Shown: positions 57,517-64,000 of the stretch, one piece after another
How the letters are laid out: each line of letters begins with the position of its first letter
How positions within the stretch are numbered: position 1 is the first letter of the stretch
NCBI GenBank assembly: GCA_965250245.1
Contig: OZ252296.1
Coordinates: 434,001-498,000 of the forward strand
Direction of reading: 5' to 3'
Length of the DNA stretch: 64,000 nt
Source: JABDIP01 sp965250245
Lineage (GTDB): Bacteria; Pseudomonadota; Alphaproteobacteria; DSM-16000; Inquilinaceae
The notes under the pieces: generated by a model
The model's database searches: none
The model's input: only the letters and a program-made list of their open reading frames with translations
What the model was told of the DNA's origin: nothing
Translations under genes and position numbers: made by a program

Positions 57517-58538
57517 GTCGCCCTCTGGGAATGGCGGATGCGCGGGTTGATGAAGGCGATCAACAGGTCGACGATGATGTTCACGATCAGGAAGGTGGCC
57601 GAGATGATCAGCACCGTGCCGACGATCGCGTTGAGGTCCTTGCGCAGGATGACGGCGACGCCGTAGCGCGACAGGCCGGGCCAGGCGAACACCGCTTCCA
57701 CCAGGAAGGCGTTGCCCAGCATCGCCGCGAAGTCGAGGCCGATGATGGTCAGGGACGGGATCAGCGAGGGCTTGAAGGCGTAGCGGTTGGCGATGCGCTT
57801 CTCCGGGAAGCCGTACGACCGGGCCATCTCGATGAACGGCTTGTCGTAGGTCTCGACCATGTTGGCGCGGGTCAGCCGCGCCGCCTGGCCGATGCCCGAC
57901 AGGGCGAGCGCGAAGGCGGGCAGGGCGATGTGCCAGACCGCGTCCAGGAAGGCCCGCGGCTCGCCGGCGATCAGCGTGTCGAGCATCAGGAAGCCGGTCA
58001 CTGTGGCGATCTCGTAGCTGTCGGAGATGCGCCCGGCAATCGGGAACAGCGGCAGGAAGAACGCGAATAGCAGCATCAGGATGACGGCCCAGACGAAGCT
58101 GGGCGCGGAAACCCCGAGCAGGGATATGAGCCGGATCGCGTTGTCGGCGAAGCGGCCGCGGAACCGGGCGGACCAGATGCCGAGCGGCAGGCCGATGCCG
58201 ATCATCAGCACGCCGGCGACGAGAATGAGTTCCAGGGTTGCCGGCAGGAACTGGGCGATGTCGGCGGTCACCGGCCGGTTGGTATAGAGCGAGATGCCGA
58301 GATCGCCGCGCGCCAGGTCGCGGATGAAGTACCCGTACTGGACCGGCAGCGGCCGGTCGAGATTGAGGTCGGCGCGCAGGTTGGCGACCTGCTCGGCGGT
58401 CGCGTTCGGCCCCAGCGCGATGCGCGCCGGATCGCCGGGGATCACCCGGGCGATGGCGAAGATCAGCATGGAGACCCCGACCAGCACGATCAGGGACGTC
58501 CCCAGCCGTCTGCCGAGCAGGCGAATGACGGGCGGCAT
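57513..58538 (-). CDS. peptide-type ABC permease (DppB family)
   Basis: Channel subunit, 341 residues: first helix LGTSLIVLVGVSMLIFAIARVIPGDPA with the DppB signature near 12-38, and an EAA loop EMARSYGFPEKRIANRYAFKP near 250-270. The ATG at 58538 is preceded by GGAAGGACAG; an ATG 14 codons upstream falls in the stem-loop region and is rejected. Confidence 0.93.
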   Translation of the reverse strand: MPPVIRLLGRRLGTSLIVLVGVSMLIFAIARVIPGDPARIALGPNATAEQVANLRADLNLDRPLPVQYGYFIRDLARGDLGISLYTNRPVTADIAQFLPATLELILVAGVLMIGIGLPLGIWSARFRGRFADNAIRLISLLGVSAPSFVWAVILMLLFAFFLPLFPIAGRISDSYEIATVTGFLMLDTLIAGEPRAFLDAVWHIALPAFALALSGIGQAARLTRANMVETYDKPFIEMARSYGFPEKRIANRYAFKPSLIPSLTIIGLDFAAMLGNAFLVEAVFAWPGLSRYGVAVILRKDLNAIVGTVLIISATFLIVNIIVDLLIAFINPRIRHSQRAT

Positions 58539-58559
58539 CGCTGTCCTTCCGGCCAAGGC

Positions 58560-58587
58560 GGGACGGGCAGCCGACGCCACCCGCCCC
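58560..58587 (-). other. intercistronic stem-loop after binding-protein gene
   Basis: On the minus strand GGGGCGGG (58587-58580) pairs with CCCGTCCC (58567-58560), eight pairs with one G-U, 12-nt loop. It is the weakest of the five such structures but is in the same place, between binding protein and permease. Confidence 0.55.
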
Positions 58588-58601
58588 GGGATTGGATGTG
58601 G

Positions 58602-60191
58602 CTACTCGACCATTTCCATCAGGCGGAACGAGAAGCCCATGCCGTCCAGCCCGAAGGCATGCGCCGGGTCGCTCAGCGCCGGCGCCCGGAACCGGTTGCT
58701 GGCGGCGAAGATCGACTGCCGGTCATAGGCGTAGATGGTCGGCGAGATCGTCATCAGCCGCTCGTTGAGCGCCGAATAGGATGCCGCCCGCCCGGCCTCG
58801 TCCGGGTTGGACCGGCTGGCCTCCAGCAGGCTGTCCACCTCGACGTCGCTCAGATGCTCCGGTGACTGCCAGGTCCCGGCGGCCGAGGAGTGGTACATGC
58901 CGTAGAGCAACGTATCCGGGTCGCCGGTGACCGCGTTGACGAAGAGCTGCGAGATGTGCGGCGTGTTCTCCGCCTTCGACACCTGCTCGGAGAACAGCGC
59001 CCAGGGCAGCTTGCGGATTTCCGACTGGATGCCGAGCTCGGCGAAGTTCGCCTGCATCAGCAGCGCGAAGCGCTCCTCCAGCGGCACCTCGGCGATCCAG
59101 GAGATCTCCAGGTTGATATCGCCGGGGGCGTGGCTGCAGGCGGCCAGATGCGCCTTGGCGGCGTCCAGGTCGCGGCCCAGCACGTTCCCCGCCGGGTTGG
59201 CGCCCAGCATGCCGACCGGGATGGCCCCGGTCGGTGCGCTGCCCTGGGAGACGTCGCCGGTGATCGCGATCATCTGGATCGCGGCGGCATAGTCGAACGC
59301 ATCGGCCAGGGCCAGGCGGCAGTTCACGTCGTCCAGCGGCGGCTTGGTGGTGTTCATCTTCACGTAGAACCCGCCGGTGCCGCTCTCTGACAGCAGTTGC
59401 GCGCCGTCCTCGGCCAGGGCGCGGATCACCTCCGGCGGCAGCCATTGCGAGGCGATGTCGTGCTCACCCTGGGCGATCAGGGTGCGCACGGTCGCCGCCT
59501 CCAGCCCGTAGCGCAGCCGGACGACATCCGGTGCCGCGTCGGGGACGCCGAGGAAGTAGGCCGGGTTCTTGGCCATCACCGTCTCGTCCTGGGGATTGTG
59601 CGCGGTGATCGTGTAGGCGCCGGTCCCGGCGACGTTCTCAGACAGGAAGGCCTGGCCCCAATCGCCCATGGCGCCGTCGCCCTCGCCGAGGTTCGCCATC
59701 ACCAGCTTGCTGTCGACGATCGGCAGCCGCAGCAGCGAGGCCACGAACGGGGCGTAGGGCTCCGCCAGATCGAAGCGTACCGTGTGGGTGTCGACGGCTT
59801 CCGCGCCCTCGACGCCGGTGAACAGGTAGGAAAGGCCGAGCCCGATCGCCTTCATGCGATCGACCGAGAACACCACATCCTCCGCCGTCAGCGGGTTGCC
59901 GCTCTGGAAGGCGACGTCGTCGCGCAGGGTGAAGACGTAGCTGTTGCCGTCGGCCTCCCAGCTCGCCGCCAGATGCGGCACCAGGCCGGGGCCGCCCTGT
60001 CGCGGCAGAACCAGCGTGTCGTACAGATTGAACATCAGGATGGAGTCGGCGTAGTCGGATGCCTTGGCCGGGTCGATCTCGCCGACCGCGACCTCGTCCA
60101 GGCGCAGGACGGTCTCGGCGGCGGCCGTTCCCGCCACGGCGATCGTCGCCGCCGCGAGCAGGGCCGTGCAGGGTTTCAACATCGTGTTCAT
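58602..60191 (-). CDS. ABC transporter substrate-binding protein, family 5
   Basis: Periplasmic receptor of the dipeptide-type importer, 529-residue precursor with signal peptide MNTMLKPCTALLAAATIAVA then GTAAAE (about 1-25). Mature hallmarks are LVPHLAASWEADGNSYVFTL near 70-89, LRDDVAFQSGNPLTAEDVVFS near 88-108, and the family QMIAITGDVSQGSAPTG near 305-320. DppA-type length. GAGGAGG precedes the start. Ligand unknown, but co-operonic HyuAB, racemase and M24 genes suggest a cyclic dipeptide, hydantoin-like or modified peptide compound. Confidence 0.9.
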   Translation of the reverse strand: MNTMLKPCTALLAAATIAVAGTAAAETVLRLDEVAVGEIDPAKASDYADSILMFNLYDTLVLPRQGGPGLVPHLAASWEADGNSYVFTLRDDVAFQSGNPLTAEDVVFSVDRMKAIGLGLSYLFTGVEGAEAVDTHTVRFDLAEPYAPFVASLLRLPIVDSKLVMANLGEGDGAMGDWGQAFLSENVAGTGAYTITAHNPQDETVMAKNPAYFLGVPDAAPDVVRLRYGLEAATVRTLIAQGEHDIASQWLPPEVIRALAEDGAQLLSESGTGGFYVKMNTTKPPLDDVNCRLALADAFDYAAAIQMIAITGDVSQGSAPTGAIPVGMLGANPAGNVLGRDLDAAKAHLAACSHAPGDINLEISWIAEVPLEERFALLMQANFAELGIQSEIRKLPWALFSEQVSKAENTPHISQLFVNAVTGDPDTLLYGMYHSSAAGTWQSPEHLSDVEVDSLLEASRSNPDEAGRAASYSALNERLMTISPTIYAYDRQSIFAASNRFRAPALSDPAHAFGLDGMGFSFRLMEMVE

Positions 60192-60246
60192 CGTGGTGGC
60201 CTCCTCGTTGTCGCCGGCCGCTTGTGTCGCGGCCTGATGGCTATGC

Positions 60247-60864
60247 TCAAGCCGGTTGCGGGCGTTCCTCGTCGATATGCTCGCCGAACAGATCCATGGT
60301 GCCGACCCACAGCATCACCGCCGGCTTGTCGGTGTGGTTCCAAAGACAGTGGCGCATGGTGGAGGGGTGGTGGACGGAATCGCCGGCCTGCAGGACGACG
60401 GTGCGGCCCTCCAGCTCCGACGTCACCGTGCCCTCCAGCACGAATTCCATCTCCTCGCCCTCATGGGTGATCGGCTCGGACCGGTAGCCCGGCGGCATGT
60501 GGATGATGACGCTGTGCATGGTCTGGCCGGCGAAGGAGGACGAGACCCGTTCATAGGCGACGGTCTGGCCCTCGATCGAGTAGGTCGGCCGCTGGTCGTG
60601 CCGGGTGTAGCTTGCCCGGGCCTGCGGCTGCTGCAGGAAGGCACCGATCTCGGTCCTCAGCACCCGCGAGATGGAAACCAGGGAGGAGAGCGAGGGCGCC
60701 GTCAGGCCGCGCTCGACCTGGGAGATGAAGCCGACGGACAGCCCGGCGCCATCGGCGACCTCCTTCAAGGTCAGGCCCAGCTCGCGCCGCCGTGCGCGCA
60801 GGCGCTGGCCGAGCGGGTCGTCCGCCGGCGCGCCTTCCGGTTTCTCCAAGGGTTCCCCCGCCAC
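60247..60864 (-). CDS. XRE-family regulator with cupin domain
   Basis: Repressor or activator of 205 residues: helix-turn-helix at about 17-71 (LTLKEVADGAGLSVGFISQV) and a cupin at about 118-188 (HEGEEMEFVLEGTV, AGDSVHHPSTMRHCLWN), the PuuR/SutR architecture that senses small carboxylates or amines. The GTG at 60864 is chosen because upstream in-frame sequence would absorb the operator-like dyads. It is the first gene ahead of the importer and hydantoinase operon, 55 bp before the binding protein, and the dyads upstream share a motif with the matB gap. Confidence 0.88.
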   Translation of the reverse strand: MAGEPLEKPEGAPADDPLGQRLRARRRELGLTLKEVADGAGLSVGFISQVERGLTAPSLSSLVSISRVLRTEIGAFLQQPQARASYTRHDQRPTYSIEGQTVAYERVSSSFAGQTMHSVIIHMPPGYRSEPITHEGEEMEFVLEGTVTSELEGRTVVLQAGDSVHHPSTMRHCLWNHTDKPAVMLWVGTMDLFGEHIDEERPQPA

Positions 60865-60876
60865 GTCACGCCACCC

Positions 60877-60899
60877 CGATTTTAGTATCGATAAAATCG
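60877..60899. promoter_or_regulatory. candidate XRE-cupin operator, proximal
   Basis: Arms CGATTTTA (60877-60884) and TAAAATCG (60892-60899) are a perfect 8-bp inverted repeat around a 7-bp spacer, 13 bp before the regulator start codon. Read on the minus strand it contains ACTAAAATCG. Its position suits autoregulation. Confidence 0.65.
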
Positions 60900-60929
60900 T
60901 GGCCCATGGCTCCGGTGCCGTCAACGATG

Positions 60930-60948
60930 TTTTACCAATACTAAAATC
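60930..60948. promoter_or_regulatory. candidate XRE-cupin operator, distal
   Basis: TTTTA (60930-60934), 7-bp spacer, TAAAATC (60942-60948): the same half-sites and the same spacing as the proximal site, 45 bp away, with ACTAAAATCGAT intact. Two same-spaced sites argue against chance. Confidence 0.6.
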
Positions 60949-60984
60949 GATGCCCGCACGGCACGCACTCATTCGGACCTAATC

Positions 60985-61013
60985 TTGACACCAAGGTACC
61001 ATGACAACATATT
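60985..61013 (+). promoter_or_regulatory. promoter of the RHH-like gene pair, leaderless type
   Basis: Consensus TTGACA (60985-60990), exactly 17 bp, then CATATT (61008-61013). The expected transcription start falls on or next to the ATG at 61020, so the message would have essentially no 5' leader; no Shine-Dalgarno sequence precedes the ATG. Confidence 0.65.
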
Positions 61014-61019
61014 GAGCGG

Positions 61020-61280
61020 ATGAAACGTGTCGAACGCGTGCAGACGGGCCTGCGCATCGAAAAGCGCCTGCTGAAGGTTCTGAAGGGCCTGGCGGAGCAT
61101 CTGGACATGACGCTCGCCGACCTGATCGAAGGCATGGCGTTGCACAGCTTCGAGGGCAAGGCGCCGTTCTCGGACGAGACGATGGCGAAGATCGCGCAGC
61201 TCAAATCGGTCTACGACCTCGACCTCACCGCGGCCGACAGCCACACCTTCAGCGAGGAGGACCCTGACGATGAGTCCTGA
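61020..61280 (+). CDS. small ribbon-helix-helix-like protein
   Basis: 86 residues. VQTGLRIEKRLLKVLKGLAE then HLDMTLADLIEGMALHSFEG (about 7-46) reads as a beta strand followed by two helices, the Arc/MetJ DNA-binding pattern. The second half (IAQLKSVYDLDLTAADSHTF) is acidic at its end. Its stop lies inside the next gene (11-bp overlap), so the two are coupled. The pair resembles antitoxin-toxin layout in size and order but neither is a known toxin family. A regulator or accessory factor of the second protein is equally possible. Confidence 0.65.
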   Translation: MKRVERVQTGLRIEKRLLKVLKGLAEHLDMTLADLIEGMALHSFEGKAPFSDETMAKIAQLKSVYDLDLTAADSHTFSEEDPDDES

Positions 61281-61704
61281 TTATTTCGGCAAGCTGCGGG
61301 ACTTGGGTGCCGGCACCCTCGATCCGCGGGATTTCTGCCATCTCGACCATATCGGCGTCGCCTATGAGGCACTGTCCCGGCACGATTTCTTCGAGGCCGC
61401 GTCGGGCGTCGCGGCGGGGATCCGTGGGCTGGCGGAGAGAGCCGGCGCGTCGGACAAGTTCAACGCCACCATCACCTGGGCCTATCTCAGCCTGATCGCC
61501 GAGCGCATGCGGACAACCGAGCATTCGAGCGCCGACGACTTCATCGCGCGCAATCCGGACATTGCCGGCCCCGGCGCCCTGGCGCCCTGGTATTCGAAGC
61601 AGAGGCTGACCTCCGACCTCGCCCGATCGACGGTCCTGTTGCCGGACCAGCCCCCGGCCGACTCCGGACAGCGGAAAGAACGCGGCCAGGAAGGCGCTGC
61701 CTGA
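61270..61704 (+). CDS. helical protein of unknown function, partner of RHH-like gene
   Basis: 144 residues, mostly helical. Conserved-looking pieces are DPRDFCHLDHIGVAYEALS near 19-37, FNATITWAYLSLIAERM near 64-80, DDFIARNPDI near 89-98 and APWYSKQRLTSD near 105-116. I recall this arrangement (HLDHI...ITWAY...W-Y) from uncharacterised bacterial proteins but cannot name a function. His26 and His29-type residues near the N-terminus could bind metal. GAGGAGG lies about 9 bp before the ATG. The last 25 residues are charged and probably disordered. Confidence 0.6.
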   Translation: MSPDYFGKLRDLGAGTLDPRDFCHLDHIGVAYEALSRHDFFEAASGVAAGIRGLAERAGASDKFNATITWAYLSLIAERMRTTEHSSADDFIARNPDIAGPGALAPWYSKQRLTSDLARSTVLLPDQPPADSGQRKERGQEGAA

Positions 61705-61749
61705 GAACCGCGCTTGCCGGGCGTTCCACCCTCAATCCAATGATGGCCG

Positions 61750-62640
61750 CTACAGGTTCTCGTACATGGTCGAAACCGCGTCGACCGGGCGGATCATTCG
61801 CGTGATCGAACGGGAGACCTGCGAAATCGCCCCCTCGTCCACAGCGGAGCCCGACCCGATCGAGTCCAGCAGTGGCTTCAGGTGAACCCAGAGCGCCTGG
61901 ACCTGGGTCAGTTCGCTGCTGATCTCCTGCGTCGCGGCCGGCAACAGGTGCAGCTCGCCGTCGCCATGGATCAGGCCGTTCAGGGTGCGGTCGAATTCGG
62001 CGACCGAATGGGCGAGCCCGGCTCGGTTCGTCGCCACGTCGAACTGGTACGCGATGGCCAGGACTTCGCCCATGACCTGATGAGCCAGTGTGCGGAGCCG
62101 GCCGGCGCCGTTGATCGTGGTCGACAGGATCGAGTGCCCGTCGCCGCCATGGGCATAGTGCTCGAACGCGCCGACCGTGCGGTCGACCGCGGCGATGATC
62201 AGCTCCTGGATCTCCGCCAGTTCGCGTATGTGCGAATGATCGATGTGTGCCGCGGTCATGACCGACGTCACGACGGTCTGGAGCGTCTGGTCATACCGTG
62301 GCCAGTGTTGCTCGATTTCGGCAATTTCGGCCAACACCTCGGGAGTCGATGTCGGGCTGAGCCCGAGCCCGTCATCGCCTTCGCGCAGCCCTCGCAAGGT
62401 CCGCCTGAACTGGCTCCGGGCGGACCGAATGGCGCGGATGTTGTCCTGGGTGTCGATGCCCAGCACCGCGAGCATCGTGCCGTTGGTCATCTGCTCGATC
62501 AGCATGCGTTGCTGGCCGGCGAGATTGATCGAGCGGTTGGCGTCGGACCGCGCATCCGCCGAAAGGGTCGCCAGCATCATGGCAACGAACATAGCCACGC
62601 CGAGACATCGACATATCGCCAATTCTGACTTCGAATGCAT
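61750..62640 (-). CDS. secreted PilJ-type (type IV pili MCP N-terminal) sensor domain protein
   Basis: 296-residue protein with a signal-like N-terminus (CRCLGVAMFVAMMLATLSA, about 11-29, cleavage after ADA). The rest is two tandem four-helix units: SINLAGQQRMLIEQMTNGTM near 36-55 is the PilJ/NarX-like first motif, and GAGRLRTLAHQVMGEVLAIA near 180-200 repeats it. There is no second membrane helix, HAMP, MCP or kinase part, so it must act by binding a ligand or another receptor in the periplasm. The ATG at 62640 is chosen over an ATG 45 codons upstream, since only this start gives a signal peptide. Confidence 0.75.
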   Translation of the reverse strand: MHSKSELAICRCLGVAMFVAMMLATLSADARSDANRSINLAGQQRMLIEQMTNGTMLAVLGIDTQDNIRAIRSARSQFRRTLRGLREGDDGLGLSPTSTPEVLAEIAEIEQHWPRYDQTLQTVVTSVMTAAHIDHSHIRELAEIQELIIAAVDRTVGAFEHYAHGGDGHSILSTTINGAGRLRTLAHQVMGEVLAIAYQFDVATNRAGLAHSVAEFDRTLNGLIHGDGELHLLPAATQEISSELTQVQALWVHLKPLLDSIGSGSAVDEGAISQVSRSITRMIRPVDAVSTMYENL

Positions 62641-62897
62641 ATTGTGGCCCTCTACAGTCCAGTTCGCGTATGGCAGTCGGAGCGCGATTGGATTTGCCTT
62701 CGACGCCTCGGGCGCCGCCGCTGGGAGTCGGCCGGGAATACGCGGCGGACTCCCGCGTGCGAGGCCGGCATCCACCGTGGAAATTTGTCAGACATTTATG
62801 GAAAGAGGATTAATAAAAAGTGCAGTATCCCTGTCGATTTTCGCGCAATTGGGCCAGCCGGCGGGCTCGTCCGACCGCCCGGCCCGGCGATTCCCGG

Positions 62898-63947
62898 TCA
62901 GGCGTCGGCCGGGTCTTCCGCGGCCGGGCCGGTCCGCAGGTCGGCTTGGGCAATGCCGCGGGGAAGGCGCGCCGAACTGCGAAGGATGAGTTCGCCCCTG
63001 ATGAGGTCGCGGCGCGGTTCAAGGTCGGGGTCCTCCATCAACGCGGCCAGCATGGCCACCGATTGCCGGCACATGCGTTCGACATCCACCGAGACCGTTG
63101 TCAGCCGGTAGCTGTTCCACGCCGACTCGGCCGCGTTGATGAAGCCGACGACCGAGACGTCCTCGGGGACCCGAAGCCCCAATTCGTAGCGAATGGCGTC
63201 CATCGCGCCCATCGCCATGATATCGCTGGCGCAGAAGATCGCGTCCGGCGGCGAGGCCGATCGCATCAGGTCCACCGCCGCGGCGCGGCCGCCGTCATAG
63301 GTGAAGTGGCCCTTGGCGCGCAGCGGATGCCGGGTTCCGGCCGCCGCCGCGCCGTCGAAGAAGCCTCGCTCCCGGTCGACGCTGGTCGACGCGTTCTCAA
63401 GTCCCGCGATGAAGGCCAGCCGCTGGTGCCCTCCGGCCAGCAGGAACTGCGCCACCCGGCGGCCGCCATCTTCGTTGTCCGCGCTGACGGCACAGAAGGA
63501 TGGGTCGGACACATACCGGTTGACCATCACCGTCGGAACGCCGGCCTCACGGCAAGCACGGGTGGCCCGGGAAGACAGCCCGACGCCTGTCATGATGATG
63601 CCGTCGGCACGATAGGCGAGCACGTCCGGCATGATGTCGTCGACCTCCTCGCCTTCCGGAATGGAGGTCAGCAGGACCTGGTAGCCGGCGCTGCGCACGG
63701 CATGGCACAGCTGGTGCAGCAGCGCCACGTAGAAGGAGTATCGCAGTTCGGACATGACCACCGCGACGATCCTCGATTGCCGGGTAATCAGGCTGCGGGC
63801 GATGGCATTGGGTTGGAACCCGAGCTTGTTCGCCGCCTCCATCACGCGCTTGCGGGTCGCCTCGGAGACGTAGCCGCGATTCGAGAAGGTGCGCGACACC
63901 GCCGATTGGGAAACACCAGCCTCCGCCGCGACGTCATAAGACGTCAC
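62898..63947 (-). CDS. LacI-family transcriptional regulator, 5' end uncertain
   Basis: Repressor of at least 349 residues: helix-turn-helix YDVAAEAGVSQSAVSRTFSN at 4-23, hinge FQPNAIARSLITRQS near 44-58, and the effector domain with FCASDIMAMGAMDA near 236-249 and FINAAESAWNSYRLTTVSVD near 268-287. The GTG at 63947 has no good ribosome site. The frame stays open to the window edge as KKEGTGGRGREHQRHRA, and base 64000 leaves a partial ?TG codon, so the true start may be at 64001. Target genes are probably outside the window. Confidence 0.85.
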   Translation of the reverse strand: MTSYDVAAEAGVSQSAVSRTFSNRGYVSEATRKRVMEAANKLGFQPNAIARSLITRQSRIVAVVMSELRYSFYVALLHQLCHAVRSAGYQVLLTSIPEGEEVDDIMPDVLAYRADGIIMTGVGLSSRATRACREAGVPTVMVNRYVSDPSFCAVSADNEDGGRRVAQFLLAGGHQRLAFIAGLENASTSVDRERGFFDGAAAAGTRHPLRAKGHFTYDGGRAAAVDLMRSASPPDAIFCASDIMAMGAMDAIRYELGLRVPEDVSVVGFINAAESAWNSYRLTTVSVDVERMCRQSVAMLAALMEDPDLEPRRDLIRGELILRSSARLPRGIAQADLRTGPAAEDPADA

Positions 63948-64000
63948 CGCGCGATGCCGCTGATGCTCGCGTCCCCTGCCGCCGGTACCCTCTTTCTTCA

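Overview
The window looks like a high-GC chromosome segment of an alphaproteobacterium, probably Rhodospirillales-like. The evidence is the rplU-rpmA-obg-proB housekeeping block, the near-consensus sigma70-type promoters, the GC-rich codon use and the abundance of solute ABC importers. The genus is inference and cannot be read from the sequence. Nearly all of it is protein coding, with short gaps and many 4-bp ATGA start/stop overlaps.

Layout: (1) 1-4075 is core genome: proB (cut by the window edge), obg, a REPIN-like inverted repeat, rpmA, rplU, an EamA exporter and tRNA-Ser(CGA). (2) 4266-10484 is a five-gene oligopeptide-type importer operon. (3) 10512-19506 (minus) is a polyamine-type importer (potABC plus binding protein) with a BKACE enzyme, a GNAT acetyltransferase, a class III aminotransferase and an acetylpolyamine-amidohydrolase-like HDAC, plus an S58 beta-aminopeptidase; a divergent LysR follows at 19612. 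(4) 20585-22296 holds an esterase and a GntR/FCD regulator. (5) 22280-29947 (minus) is a carbohydrate importer with four catabolic enzymes; divergent from it are an unusual ADP-ribosylglycohydrolase-family fusion protein and an alpha/beta hydrolase (30069-33153). (6) 33176-42589 is a LacI regulator, a second carbohydrate importer with odd permeases, and three tandem Gfo/Idh/MocA dehydrogenases. (7) 42678-45101 is an isolated cassette with an AT-rich upstream region: an apparently cytoplasmic subtilase and a separate gene for a homologous prodomain. (8) 45102-60864 is malonyl-CoA synthetase, an intradiol dioxygenase, and a long operon with two HyuB, one HyuA, an Asp/Glu-type racemase, an M24 hydrolase, a dipeptide-type importer and an XRE-cupin regulator. 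(9) 60985-64000 is a ribbon-helix-helix-like gene with a partner of unknown function behind a leaderless-type promoter, a secreted PilJ-type sensor domain and a LacI regulator reaching the right edge.

Regulatory structure visible by eye ties some blocks together. A GTCAACAATTT-type motif occurs at 4266, 21629 and 30028 and points to the GntR protein as a common regulator. An ACTAAAATCG motif occurs at 46675, 60878 and 60941 and links the XRE-cupin operon to matB and the dioxygenase. All five binding-protein genes are followed by a strong GC-rich stem-loop that should set high binding-protein to permease ratios. The most unusual item is the subtilase plus stand-alone prodomain pair at 42678-44697.
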